DNA of 64,000 nt from Nostoc flagelliforme FACHB-838 (GCF_014698065.1 NZ_JACJSI010000015.1:1-64000); one strand, 5' to 3'; numbered from the stretch's first letter, positions 51,333 to 60,731 are shown. The notes: generated by a model not told the origin, from the letters alone. Translations and numbers: made by a program.

Positions 51333-53243
51333 ATGCTTAGTTCTCCTGATTTGAGCTTTTCTCGAACTTTGCCTATTGTTGTATTTAATCAGCTTGGGGA
51401 ATTGTTGGAACGGATGGCTCAAACGGTGGGAAGTGCCACTCTGATACTGACAGAAGCTGTGTTGATGCGGATTTGCATACCTGTGGAATGGCAAATGCAA
51501 AGGTTTACGTTGGTGGTTTCTGAGCAGTTTAGTGCCCTTCTGGTAGGAAACTTTGAGGAGGAGCAGGGAATTTACTCGGCACTCAATGCTCAGTTGACGT
51601 TTAATTTAGAGGCGATCGCGTCCTTTATCTACGAATTAAGAGACTTGTTTGAGTGCGACTCTTATACTCACCAAAATCTCGAACGCTATCAGCAAATTAT
51701 TAAACCTAATGATGCCACGCTCCAAAGTCAATTCACACTGTTGTTATTAGAATATCTCCTAACTCAGCCAAACGAAGAAATAATAGCACCTCCAAGCCCA
51801 ATTGCGGCGGCGGTTTATATCTGTCAGCCAGTGGAAGATGCTTTAAAAAAACAAATTTCCCAAGAGAGGTTGTTAAATCAGGTAACAACGCAGATCCGCA
51901 AAAGTCTTGATTTGCCAGTGATTATGGCAACAGCAATTACACAAGTGCGTGAGTTTCTGGAATTAGATAGATTAGTAATCTATAAATTTGAAGGTTCCCA
52001 AGTTAAGGAAAATAACAGTAAACACTCACTTTTTGTATCAGTCAATAATCAACCTCTAGTAGAAGATTACCAACAGTATGGAGGTTATATTGTCTACGAA
52101 GCTCGTGCTACAGATGTTATTACATCGGTGTTGAATTACACAGAAAAAAATTGTTTTATCCGAACCTCTCAGTGTTGGGAGAAGTATTGCCAAGGCTTTA
52201 CTTTAGCTGTGGATGATGTCGAAAAAACTTATGCTTTAGAAGAGTGTTTGTTGAATTTTTTAAGGGAATGCCAAGTTAGGGCTAAGTTCGCTGCACCGAT
52301 TATGTTTGAGGACAAACTGTGGGGATTGCTGATTGCTCATCAGTGCAATGAACCTCACCAGTGGAATGATAGCGAAAAAAACTTGCTGATGGCGATCGCC
52401 GAACAATTAGCGATCGCAATTCACCAAGCTGAGTTAATGCAAACCCTCACCCAAGAAAAACAAAATCTCGAACAACGAGTTATTGAACGCACAACGGCTC
52501 TGCGTGATGCTCTCCTCGCCGCCGAAGCTGCTAGCCGGATCAGAAGTGAGTTTCTCGCTACTATGAGTCATGAATTGCTCACGCCTTTAACTTATGTGAT
52601 TGGGATGTCTTCGACGTTATTACGTTGGCCTTTAGGTGAATTGAGTCAACGACAACGGGGTTATCTACAAACAATCCACGACAGTGGAGAGCATTTATTA
52701 GGAATGATTAATGACATCCTCGATTTATCGCAAATCGAAGCTGGTAAGACAGCTTTAAATATTTCAGAATTTTCTCTGGTGACTGTTGCCGAAAGTGCTA
52801 TAGAGTCACTGCGAAAAAAAGCAACAAGCGAACAAATTAATCTTATACTTGATTTGCAAATCGATCCCAGGCGCGATCGTTTTACTGCCGATGCCGAACG
52901 AGTAGAACAAATTCTCTGGAATCTGTTAACTAATGCGATTAAATTCACCCCCGAAAGTGGCAGCGTTACTTTACGTCTTTGGGTAGAAGATGACACTGCG
53001 ATTTTTCAAGTAGAAGATACCGGAATTGGCATTCCTGAAGAACAATTACCATTACTATTTGAGAAATTTCAGCAACTCGATACACCCTATCGCCGCCGCT
53101 ACGAAGGTACTGGACTTGGACTAGCTTTAACTAAACAACTTGTAGAGCTTCATCGGGGTCGAATAGAAGTAGAATCAACTGTAAGTATTGGTTCAGTTTT
53201 TACTGTATGGATACCAACTCAGACAATAAGAGTGGTTAGTTAG
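51333..53243 (+). CDS. GAF-domain sensor histidine kinase
   Basis: A 636-residue kinase. N-terminal residues 1-150 form an uncharacterised sensory domain (VVFNQLGELLERMAQTVGSA), then GAF (about 180-365), a coiled coil (TQEKQNLEQRVIERTTALRD), then HisKA and HATPase_c. The H-box is FLATMSHELLTPLTYVIG: Leu replaces the usual Arg of SHELRTPL. N-box LWNLLTNAIKFTPESG, G1 VEDTGIGIPEEQ and G2 EGTGLGLALTKQLV are intact. No receiver is fused; a partner regulator is not nearby. The ATG at 51333 is used rather than the TTG two codons earlier. It is divergent from cobN. Confidence 0.9.
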   Translation: MLSSPDLSFSRTLPIVVFNQLGELLERMAQTVGSATLILTEAVLMRICIPVEWQMQRFTLVVSEQFSALLVGNFEEEQGIYSALNAQLTFNLEAIASFIYELRDLFECDSYTHQNLERYQQIIKPNDATLQSQFTLLLLEYLLTQPNEEIIAPPSPIAAAVYICQPVEDALKKQISQERLLNQVTTQIRKSLDLPVIMATAITQVREFLELDRLVIYKFEGSQVKENNSKHSLFVSVNNQPLVEDYQQYGGYIVYEARATDVITSVLNYTEKNCFIRTSQCWEKYCQGFTLAVDDVEKTYALEECLLNFLRECQVRAKFAAPIMFEDKLWGLLIAHQCNEPHQWNDSEKNLLMAIAEQLAIAIHQAELMQTLTQEKQNLEQRVIERTTALRDALLAAEAASRIRSEFLATMSHELLTPLTYVIGMSSTLLRWPLGELSQRQRGYLQTIHDSGEHLLGMINDILDLSQIEAGKTALNISEFSLVTVAESAIESLRKKATSEQINLILDLQIDPRRDRFTADAERVEQILWNLLTNAIKFTPESGSVTLRLWVEDDTAIFQVEDTGIGIPEEQLPLLFEKFQQLDTPYRRRYEGTGLGLALTKQLVELHRGRIEVESTVSIGSVFTVWIPTQTIRVVS

Positions 53244-53275
53244 GAGTTAAGCAGGAGATACGATGATTTATTTCT

Positions 53276-54106
53276 TCAATTTGAGGCTAGGTTAACGAGC
53301 ATTTTGTCAAAAATTTTCAACACATGCTCTTCTCCATTGTCTCTAATAAAAATGCCAAAATTTGGGTGAGAGTTGATTTCAATTAACCAATATTGATTAT
53401 CTCGATCTAATACGATATCAAAACCACCATAATCAAGGTCTAACTCTTCAAAAACTGGTTGAGCAAAATTAACAATCTCTGACAGTATTTCTGGATCGTT
53501 AATATACTTTGCTTTCGCACCATCCCAGTGTAAAGGACTGAGATTACCGACAAATTTGGCATCAGTTATATCTTTTTCATAGAGTAGAACTAACTCTTTA
53601 TTTAAGAAAACCGCTCTATATTCAGATTTGATGTGAATAAATTCTTGAGCAAGAGCGACATAATCATACTTGTTATTTATATTAAATATTTCTTTTAAAG
53701 CAGTTTCAGTTTCATCTATATTATTACATAAAAAGACATTATGTCCGCTTGCACCAGAGTTCCTTTTAATAATCACTGGTGTTTCAAAGTTCTCTTTTAT
53801 TTCTAATAGGATATCTTGAATAGTTGGAAATTTTAAGTAAATCTTATATTTGGTGTCACAAAAAGGGGAAAGAAACCCCACCGTCCGAGGAATTTTAACT
53901 TTTTTATTTAAAACATGATAGGTATATTCTTTGTCTTTGAGCAGGTGTGCTACTGCTTGATTAAGTAACGGAGTGCTATAGTTACAAAAATAATACTGTT
54001 TACTATTCAATTTTATTTTGACTAAGTTTTCAGAAGGATGAAGAATTTCATAGTTAATGTTTAAGTTTTCACAAGCTTTGAGCAATAGCGAAACATTGTC
54101 TAACAT
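53276..54106 (-). CDS. ATP-grasp ligase-like protein
   Basis: A 276-residue member of the ATP-grasp fold (RimK/cyanophycin-synthetase-like). Seen are PVIIKRNSGASGHNVFLCNN (Lys and Gly-rich loop of the ATP lid), LAQEFIHIKSEYRAVFL, YGGFDIVLDRDNQYWLIEIN (Asp and Glu-x-Asn metal ligands) and NSHPNFGIFIRDNGEEHV. The pattern fits carboxylate-amine ligases. Substrates are unknown and no RiPP precursor or other biosynthetic gene is beside it, although the region below (54.2 kb) has a Pro-rich protein. AT-richer than its neighbours. Confidence 0.8.
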   Translation of the reverse strand: MLDNVSLLLKACENLNINYEILHPSENLVKIKLNSKQYYFCNYSTPLLNQAVAHLLKDKEYTYHVLNKKVKIPRTVGFLSPFCDTKYKIYLKFPTIQDILLEIKENFETPVIIKRNSGASGHNVFLCNNIDETETALKEIFNINNKYDYVALAQEFIHIKSEYRAVFLNKELVLLYEKDITDAKFVGNLSPLHWDGAKAKYINDPEILSEIVNFAQPVFEELDLDYGGFDIVLDRDNQYWLIEINSHPNFGIFIRDNGEEHVLKIFDKMLVNLASN

Positions 54107-54174
54107 AAATACTTCAAGTTAAACTCCAAATTACGTTAGTTAGCGTAGCGGGGCGTAGCCCATTACGAATTATT

Positions 54175-55053
54175 TTAACTTGCTGTCTGCCGCTTAAAAA
54201 TTACCATTTCAGTACCAACAACTGGGTTACGAGCTATTAACCTATCTTGAGAGTCGAGAATTTCTAAATGGGTAAAATCAAGTTCTTGAGAGCGTTGTAA
54301 TATTTCCGCAGCTAGTTCGTCCTGCTGAGATTCTTTGAGAGTGTACCAATCATCACTAATTTTGACAGTCAAGTTACTTGTACGGAAGTTGGCTTGAATT
54401 GACTTTATCAGACCAGAGGCAATGCGATCGCTAATTTCGGCTACCTGATTTTCAATAGCCGCAATCAAAGCTTGTTCAGGTGTCAATTCTATAATTGGTG
54501 TCGGTGTCGGTGTCGGTGTCGGCGTTGGAATTGGTTCTGGTTCCGGTTCCGGCGTTGGTGGAGTAGTTTGTACTTCTGGCGGCGTAATTTTCTCTGCTGG
54601 CTGTGGTTCTGGTGCAACTGACTCCGGTGGAGTAGTTATCGTTGGTGTCGGTGCAGGAACCTCTTCAACCGGAGGAACAGTTGCTACTTCCGTAGGTTTA
54701 CCAGTAAAGACAGTCGTAGTCGTCCAAACAAGAATTACAGCAACTCCAGTCACAATTCCCGTCAAAGCTGTATCTGATAACTTTGTTGACACATTTGATG
54801 GTAAAAACAAGCGGATTGTCCTTAACAGCCCACCCCACCTCAACTGAAGCTGCTGAAAAAAACCAGGTTTTTCCTCAGTACCAGGTGGGGGTACTGTCTC
54901 CAGTTTTTCCACCGTTACTTCTAAAACCCCAATCGTCCCTTGGAGAAGTTGGATAATTTTAGCCTTCCAAAATGGCTGAACTCTCTGGTAAGGTTTTTGG
55001 GGAGGTTGAGTTATCTGCTCATCCGTCGGTTTTGACTGATTGTCTTGTGACAT
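54175..55053 (-). CDS. Membrane protein with Pro/Thr-rich linker
   Basis: A 292-residue protein with a cytosolic N-terminal part (PPQKPYQRVQPFWKAKIIQL), one transmembrane segment (about 92-112, ALTGIVTGVAVILVWTTTTV), a long Pro/Thr/Glu-rich spacer (about 118-190, including the TPTPTP run) and a C-terminal folded domain (about 195-292, ELTPEQALIAAIENQVAEIS). The spacer would extend the C-terminal domain across the periplasm to the wall. No enzyme motif is recognised. Function unknown. Confidence 0.75.
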   Translation of the reverse strand: MSQDNQSKPTDEQITQPPQKPYQRVQPFWKAKIIQLLQGTIGVLEVTVEKLETVPPPGTEEKPGFFQQLQLRWGGLLRTIRLFLPSNVSTKLSDTALTGIVTGVAVILVWTTTTVFTGKPTEVATVPPVEEVPAPTPTITTPPESVAPEPQPAEKITPPEVQTTPPTPEPEPEPIPTPTPTPTPTPIIELTPEQALIAAIENQVAEISDRIASGLIKSIQANFRTSNLTVKISDDWYTLKESQQDELAAEILQRSQELDFTHLEILDSQDRLIARNPVVGTEMVIFKRQTAS

Positions 55054-55188
55054 GGAACTTTCACCAAAAGCAGCGAATCAAAGACAAACAACGTACATTA
55101 TTACTGGTGCTGCCTTCTTTTGCATTAATGTATCACTTCATTGCTCCTTGTTTTCGCTAAACTGACTATTTCTTAAATTTGGTGAATT

Positions 55189-56106
55189 ATGAAACTGAAA
55201 CGCCGTCAATTTATATTTTTAAGTAGCGTCAGCGCCATTGGTACAGGATTTTTAAGCTGGATGTTAGCTCATAAAAATCATCAAAGTGCTGATATTACCA
55301 ATTCCATAACAGCTATAGCCGCCAACCCAGCCAAAAAAGACTTGTTATTACGTTTTGTGTCTGTAGCTGATACAGGGACTGGCGCGAAAGGACAGTATGC
55401 TGTGGCTGGAGCAATGAATGCTTATCATAAGAAAAATCCTTATGATTTAGTCGTTTTAGCTGGAGACAACATTTACAATAACGGCGAAATTGAGAAAATT
55501 AATGCAGTTTTTGAGCGTCCTTATCAAGTTTTACTCAAGCAAGGCGTGAAATTTCAGGCTTGTTTAGGTAATCACGATATTCGTACCGCCAATGGCGAAC
55601 CACAAGTCAAGTATGCTGGCTTTAATATGAAGGGACGTTACTATACATTTAAACGTAATCAAGTACAATTTTTCGCTTTAGATACTAACAGTAATGCTGA
55701 TTTGAAAAACCAGATACCTTGGTTAGAAAAAGAATTAAGTCTTAGTAAAGCTCCTTGGAAAGTCGTATTTGGCCACCATCCAATTTATTCATCCGGTCAC
55801 TATGGAGTCAATCAAACTTTTATTAAAACTTTTACTCCTCTGTTTCAAAAATATGGCGTTCAACTCTACATCAATGGTCATGACCATAGTTATGAACGCA
55901 CTAGTGCTATTAGTGGAACGACTTATTTAGTTACTGGTGCTGGTGCAGGTACTCGTCCTGTAGGGCGTTCAGAATGGACAGAGCATTCTGCTGAGAAGCT
56001 GAGTTTTGCAGCGTATGAGGTGTATCCAGATAGAATAGAAGTAAGTGCGATCGCTACTGATAATCGCATTTTTGATAAAGGTATTATTCAATTAAAATCA
56101 GCTTAG
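55189..56106 (+). CDS. Tat-exported metallophosphoesterase
   Basis: A 305-residue purple-acid-phosphatase-like metallophosphoesterase. The N-terminus MKLKRRQFIFLSSVSAIGTG has a twin-arginine (RRQF) and a hydrophobic core, so export by Tat is likely. Dinuclear metal ligands are in VADTGTGAK, AGDNIYNNG, LGNHDIR, GHHPIYSSG and NGHDHSYER. It would hydrolyse phosphate esters outside the cytosol, for phosphate scavenging or signalling. A GAF gene starts 4 bp after its stop and is probably translated from the same mRNA. Confidence 0.9.
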   Translation: MKLKRRQFIFLSSVSAIGTGFLSWMLAHKNHQSADITNSITAIAANPAKKDLLLRFVSVADTGTGAKGQYAVAGAMNAYHKKNPYDLVVLAGDNIYNNGEIEKINAVFERPYQVLLKQGVKFQACLGNHDIRTANGEPQVKYAGFNMKGRYYTFKRNQVQFFALDTNSNADLKNQIPWLEKELSLSKAPWKVVFGHHPIYSSGHYGVNQTFIKTFTPLFQKYGVQLYINGHDHSYERTSAISGTTYLVTGAGAGTRPVGRSEWTEHSAEKLSFAAYEVYPDRIEVSAIATDNRIFDKGIIQLKSA

Positions 56107-56110
56107 TTAT

Positions 56111-56644
56111 ATGACTCAGCAAGAACTTCCTTTTGCACTCAACAATATTATAGAATCATCTCAAACACTGGATACTCTATTTTCTGCACTGTTACCAGCT
56201 ATAGGCGATTTTCTACAGTCTGATAGATGTTTTCTATACCTGCATAATCCACAAAATAACCTTGGTAGAGTCGCCTTTTGTTGGATTCGCACTCCAGATA
56301 TACCTACTGTTTACAATGAAGACTGGGCAGCACAACCCCCAACTTTAGTAGATGAAGATCCGATGTTTGCGGCTGCATTACGTGCTAAACCTTCAATCTT
56401 TGTCGAAGATGTGGAAACTGCCGAACCTCAAGTGTTAAATCGGGAATTTGAACAGAAGTATTTTGGACATCGCGCCCTTATTCATGCCCATATCCGCCAG
56501 GATGGACAACTCTGGGGAATTTTACAACCATGCATTTTTGGTCATCCCAGAATTTGGACTGAATATGAACGAGGGGTGATTAATAATCTTGTCGAGAAAA
56601 TTACACCTTTTGCAATTTCTTATGTCAAGTCTGCTTTTGATTAG
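56111..56644 (+). CDS. GAF-domain protein
   Basis: A 177-residue stand-alone GAF domain (LDTLFSALLPAIGDFLQSDR to NLVEKITPFAISYVKSAFD). Cysteines in SDRCFLYLH and VAFCWIR are visible, but the chromophore-binding Cys of phytochrome-like GAFs (DXCF or CH motif) is not evident, so bilin binding is unlikely. It may bind a small ligand or form a regulatory dimer. Together with the adjacent phosphoesterase it hints at a sensor-enzyme pair. Confidence 0.85.
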   Translation: MTQQELPFALNNIIESSQTLDTLFSALLPAIGDFLQSDRCFLYLHNPQNNLGRVAFCWIRTPDIPTVYNEDWAAQPPTLVDEDPMFAAALRAKPSIFVEDVETAEPQVLNREFEQKYFGHRALIHAHIRQDGQLWGILQPCIFGHPRIWTEYERGVINNLVEKITPFAISYVKSAFD

Positions 56645-56697
56645 CTGTAGACTAGGCATTACTAATCGAATACATTACGTTCAGCGTTGTTAAAACT

Positions 56698-57056
56698 ATG
56701 AAAGTCAAGCGCTTGAAAATGCAAGCCTTCCGTAAAATCGGAGATTTGACGCTGGAGTTTGATGAAACAAGTCCAACGGTACTTATTGGTATCAACGGTG
56801 TAGGGAAATCGAGTATTCTTGATTGCCTTGCTATTCTTTTGTCGCGTTTTACTAGCTCGATTGAACACTCAACACCATCTGGAAGACTCTTCAGGGAAGA
56901 AGACATTACTAATGGACAAAAGGAAACACAATTGAACACTTGAAAATCAAAAGTATTTATACACAATTGACTTATGAATACACAAATCTCATGGTGTCAT
57001 GTCAAGGTTGAGATGATGAGCAACTTCGAGTACCAGTTCATTGTGGTCATAGAAAA
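56698..57056 (+). pseudogene. Decayed AAA ATPase (defence-type) gene
   Basis: The first frame (56698-56943) encodes MKVKRLKMQAFRKIGDLTLE and the P-loop IGINGVGKSSILDCLAILLS of an OLD/RecF-like AAA ATPase, a class common in antiviral systems, then stops after ETQLNT. In the next frame (starting 56925) coding-like sequence continues (TIEHLKIKSIYTQLTYEY) to a TGA near 57018. A frameshift near 56925 is likely. The rest of the ATPase, including Walker B, is missing, so it is not functional. Confidence 0.75.
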
Positions 57057-57080
57057 GATAACTGGTATGACGATCATCTA

Positions 57081-57392
57081 ATGGTCTCACCTCTAGAAAT
57101 AACCTGTGCTGATTTTTTTAAATATCTTCCTTCTGGCGAAATTCAATCAACAGATGAGCCAGCTAAAAAAGCTGCTGCTGAAACAACAATTGAGAAGCTT
57201 GCACTCAATATCAGTAAGCTGCAAAATATGCCTAGGCTAGCAATTGATGCTGCATTACTTGCTACTGATGGTTTAACTGAAGCAGAAATACAGCTACTTG
57301 CTCAAGGTTATGAAAAACTAGATGCTAATAGTCAACATACTCCATTTTGTGCTACTAGTAATTATTTTTTTCAAAAATTATTTTTAATTTAA
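57081..57392 (+). CDS. Hypothetical protein, 103 aa
   Basis: An unrecognised protein (MVSPLEITCADFFKYLPSGE) with a helical middle (AAAETTIEKLALNISKLQNM) and a tail that may be truncated (SNYFFQKLFLI). The same frame is open upstream to a TGA at about 57018 and lies in frame with the second piece of the decayed ATPase, so it may be a fragment of that gene's neighbour or of the ATPase itself. No ribosome site is convincing. Confidence 0.35.
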   Translation: MVSPLEITCADFFKYLPSGEIQSTDEPAKKAAAETTIEKLALNISKLQNMPRLAIDAALLATDGLTEAEIQLLAQGYEKLDANSQHTPFCATSNYFFQKLFLI

Positions 57393-57478
57393 TAAAGTGT
57401 TTGCATAGGGTAGCCCGTCGTAGACATACATTTAGATTAAACTAAGTAATATTAACTTAATTATCACCGCGAAATTGT

Positions 57479-57772
57479 ATGATTCTTGAGGCAGTTATTC
57501 TTCATGTCAAACCTAGTCTAGAATCCGATTTTGAAGCTACTTTCAAAAAAGCTTCTAAAATTATTTCCTCAATGGAAGGATATTTATCCCATGAATTGCA
57601 TAAATGTATAGAAGTCAAAGGGAAATATTTATTACTTGTCAGATGGGAAACTTTAGAGTCTCATACTGTTGGATTTAGAAATTCTCCTGGGTTTCAAGAG
57701 TGGAAAAAACTTCTGCATCATTTTTATGATCCATCTCCCACTGTTGAACACTTTGAAGAAATTGAAATATAA
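57479..57772 (+). CDS. Antibiotic biosynthesis monooxygenase (ABM) domain protein
   Basis: A 97-residue ferredoxin-like fold protein, MILEAVILHVKPSLESDFEA then ISSMEGYLSHELHKCIEV and YLLLVRWETLESHTVGFRNS, matching the dimeric ABM family. Members are cofactor-free monooxygenases or haem-degrading enzymes (IsdG-like) or of unknown role; IsdG's Asn/Trp/His set is not clearly present. No pathway genes nearby. The length is complete. Confidence 0.85.
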   Translation: MILEAVILHVKPSLESDFEATFKKASKIISSMEGYLSHELHKCIEVKGKYLLLVRWETLESHTVGFRNSPGFQEWKKLLHHFYDPSPTVEHFEEIEI

Positions 57773-57873
57773 AAAACAAGTCATAAGGGTTTAGCATTAC
57801 TCATTGGTGCAAACTTAATGTGAAACCCTTGTCAAGACGTGATATTAAGTTCATTCAGTGACCGTTACTCACT

Positions 57874-57945
57874 GCGTTACCCCACCCCGGTTTTGTCTAA
57901 AGCTAAAACCGCCCCTCCCCTTGGTAAGAGGAGGGGTTGGGGGTG
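57874..57945. repeat. Dispersed inverted repeat CCCCACCCC type
   Basis: ACCCCACCCCGGTTTTGTCT at the left pairs in part with AGGGGTTGGGGGTGGAAT at the right, with CCCCTCCCCTTGG/AAGAGGAGGGG in the centre. It resembles the 18323-18402 element by composition. Confidence 0.65.
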
Positions 57946-58266
57946 GAATAAAGCGTATGTGGGACAAACGTTTGAGATACTTTGCAAACGCCCCAATATC
58001 GCAAAGCTTTCTTTGCTGTAGCTGTCTAGCAGTTTTAAGAGAATAAGTTACAAAAACTCATCCTTTAATAACTTCAGAAGAAGCTGGAGTTAATACAACT
58101 TAAGCTCAACTTATAAATGTTGATATTTTAGTTACAAATACTCGTTTTTAAATAAGTAAAACTAAAGTTGGATTTAATCAATTCAATAACTAATTATAAG
58201 AAGTTCAATAATAATAAGTAAAATAGGAGTTTTAGTTAATAAAACTTCTTCTTAACTTATTAATTA

Positions 58267-58350
58267 ACAAGTTTTAGTTAATCCAGCACGTTCTGGAGTT
58301 ATAAATGAACAAGTTTTAGTTACTACAGTATGTTCTAGATTTATAAATGC
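58267..58350. repeat. Two 42-bp direct repeats
   Basis: ACAAGTTTTAGTTAATCCAG-type unit (58267-58308) repeats at 58309-58350 (ACAAGTTTTAGTTACTACAG), with TTCTGGAGTTATAAATG and TTCTAGATTTATAAATG ends. Differences are scattered, so it is an old duplication. No conserved frame. Confidence 0.8.
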
Positions 58351-58406
58351 TTCTCGTGTAGCAACGCACCATCAAAATATAGTCTATCTGGTCGTTTATA
58401 TATCTC

Positions 58407-60731
58407 TTACTCTACTCGTTGCAACTGCGCTACCCTTGGGTCAACTATTTTTTGTCCCAAACTAGCAAATTTAATTGCCACAGACATCTTATTACCTGTT
58501 CCGAAAACATGAGTAATTTCACCAATACCAAAAGTTTTGTGTAATACTCTATCACCTACTTGCCAATTCTGCGTTGAGTCTTGTTTCCCACTAGTAGTAG
58601 AGGCAGCTTTAGTATACGTTTGACGACTCAGGCGTTGAGTAGATAATAATTCTTCTGGCAATTCATCGAGAAATTGCGATCGCATGGCGGGTTCACGAGA
58701 ACCATACAAACGACGTTCCCGCGCGTGTGATAAATACAACCGCTCTTGAGCGCGAGTAATCCCCACATAACACAGGCGGCGTTCTTCTTCCAAAGATGCA
58801 GGATCGCTTAGGGAACGGTAGCCGGGAAATAGCCCCTGTTCTAATCCCACCAAAAATACTACGGGAAATTCCAAACCTTTGGAAGCGTGCAAAGTCATCA
58901 AAGAAACGGCTGTTTGTCCTTCTTTTAAATTATCCAAATCCGAACTGAGGGCGGCGCTACTCAAAAAATCTCGCAGGGAAATCTCTTCGTTTTCTTCTTG
59001 AAATTGCAGTGCAGCGTTATAAAGTTCCTGGACGTTTTGTACCCGATCTGTGGCTTCATCTGTGCCTTGATTCATCAAGTCTTGAACGTAACCAGAATCT
59101 TCTAATATTCCTTGCAAAACCTCAGTTACAGGAAGCGTGGCAACTTGTCCTTGCCAACGGCTAATCATTTCGGCAAAACTATTCACAGCTTTTGTCGCCC
59201 GTCCAGCTAATGTATTAACTGATGTTTCATCGCTGAGTATTTCCCACAAAGTTGTCCCTAATTGCTGAGATGCGTTCATCAAAGCGTCAATAGTGGTTTT
59301 GCCAATTCCCCGCCGGGGAGTATTAATAACTCGTAATAAACTGACTGTATCAGCTGGGTTATTTATCGCTCTTAAATAAGCGACGACATCTTTAATTTCT
59401 TTGCGATCGTAAAACCTCATTCCCCCTACAACTGTGTAAGGAATTTGATATTTCACCAATAATTCTTCAAAGGGACGAGATTGAGCATTCGTCCGATAAA
59501 GTATGGCAAAACTACCCCAGTTTAACTCTGGATTTTGCTGTTCTAAAGTGCTAATTTGATTAATCACAAATGCCGCTTCTGCAAGTTCTTCGTCGGCTTT
59601 GTGACAAGTAATCTGTTCACCCGTCCCCCGCGTCGCTTTCAGGACTTTATCAATACGTTGGGTGTTATTTTCAATCAGTTCATTCGCCGCTTGGAGAATG
59701 TTTTCACAAGAACGATAGTTTTCTTCCAGCTTAACCATCGTCCGGGTATCATCATCTACCAAACCATCGCCAAAGTCTTCCTGAAATCCTAGCAAGATGG
59801 TAAAATCTGCCATCCGAAAGCTGTAAATTGATTGGTCTGCATCACCGACAACAAAAACCGAGCGATTTTTCCATTGCCATTCGCTCTTTTTGGTTTCGCC
59901 ATTAGTAACTAATAAATTAATAAGTTGATATTGAGTGCGGTTAGTATCCTGATATTCATCTACAAGGATATGACGAAACTTGCGATGCCAGTAACCCAAT
60001 ACCTGCTCGTTTTGTTGAAATAATCTAGTAGGTACAAGAATAAGATCGTCAAAGTCAAGAGCGTTGTTTTGTGCTAACTTATCTTGATATAAATTGTAAA
60101 CTTGGGCAATCACGCGTCCGCGGTAATTTGGTTGGTCTTGCTCAAATTCTTGGGGTGATAAACCTTGGTTTTTAGCATTACTAATAGCGTAGCGGACAGA
60201 GCGGGCGTCAAACTTCTTATCGTCTAGATTTAGCTCTTTATTAACGATTTCTTTGACGAGACTGATTACATCTGATTCATCAAAAATAGAAAAATTACGA
60301 TTCCACTTGCGTCCTTTTTCGTCTACGTATTTTTCAATATCAAAGCGGAGAATGCGAGAAAATAGACTGTGGAAAGTGCCACACCACAAATCTTTGATCG
60401 TGTTTTTGTAAACTTGCGATCGCAGTTGCGTTTGTTGATATTCTGTCAACAAATCCAATCGCTGACCGTGTTGTTTCATTGCCAGTTGTTCAGCAAACAA
60501 CCGTTGAATCCGTTCTTTCATCTCCCGCGCGGCTTTATTGGTAAAAGTAACCGCCAGGATATTTTCTGGATCGACACGGTGTTTAAGAATCAGATTGGCA
60601 ATGCGATAAGTCAGCGCTCGCGTTTTGCCGGAACCTGCGCCAGCAACAACTAGCAACGGGCCGCAGTAGTGTTCGACAGCTTGACGTTGACTAGGGTTAA
60701 GGTGACTGAGAAAGTCGATGGTTGTTGTCAT
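58407..60731 (-). CDS. pcrA: UvrD/PcrA-type DNA helicase
   Basis: A 774-residue superfamily 1 helicase for repair and clearing of protein blocks, moving 3' to 5' on single-stranded DNA. Motif I VVAGAGSGKTRALTYR (about 28-43), motif Ia TFTNKAAREMKERI, motif II VDEYQDTN, motif III GDADQSIYSFRMAD, motif IV ENYRS, motif V MTLHASKGLEF, motif VI VGITRAQERLYL are all present. The C-terminal Tudor-like segment (VLHKTFGIGEITHVFGTGNK) is the PcrA type that contacts RNA polymerase. It stands alone. Confidence 0.96.
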   Translation of the reverse strand: MTTTIDFLSHLNPSQRQAVEHYCGPLLVVAGAGSGKTRALTYRIANLILKHRVDPENILAVTFTNKAAREMKERIQRLFAEQLAMKQHGQRLDLLTEYQQTQLRSQVYKNTIKDLWCGTFHSLFSRILRFDIEKYVDEKGRKWNRNFSIFDESDVISLVKEIVNKELNLDDKKFDARSVRYAISNAKNQGLSPQEFEQDQPNYRGRVIAQVYNLYQDKLAQNNALDFDDLILVPTRLFQQNEQVLGYWHRKFRHILVDEYQDTNRTQYQLINLLVTNGETKKSEWQWKNRSVFVVGDADQSIYSFRMADFTILLGFQEDFGDGLVDDDTRTMVKLEENYRSCENILQAANELIENNTQRIDKVLKATRGTGEQITCHKADEELAEAAFVINQISTLEQQNPELNWGSFAILYRTNAQSRPFEELLVKYQIPYTVVGGMRFYDRKEIKDVVAYLRAINNPADTVSLLRVINTPRRGIGKTTIDALMNASQQLGTTLWEILSDETSVNTLAGRATKAVNSFAEMISRWQGQVATLPVTEVLQGILEDSGYVQDLMNQGTDEATDRVQNVQELYNAALQFQEENEEISLRDFLSSAALSSDLDNLKEGQTAVSLMTLHASKGLEFPVVFLVGLEQGLFPGYRSLSDPASLEEERRLCYVGITRAQERLYLSHARERRLYGSREPAMRSQFLDELPEELLSTQRLSRQTYTKAASTTSGKQDSTQNWQVGDRVLHKTFGIGEITHVFGTGNKMSVAIKFASLGQKIVDPRVAQLQRVE

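Larger units (their letters stand above)
57773..58406. other. Intergenic region with several repeats
   Basis: A 634-bp gene-free stretch. It holds a GC-rich inverted repeat (57874-57945: TACCCCACCCCGGTTTTGTC facing GGGGTTGGGGGTGGAATA), an AT-rich part with short AAGTAAAAC-type repeats (58140-58260) and a 2 x 42-bp direct repeat (58267-58350). Confidence 0.6.
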
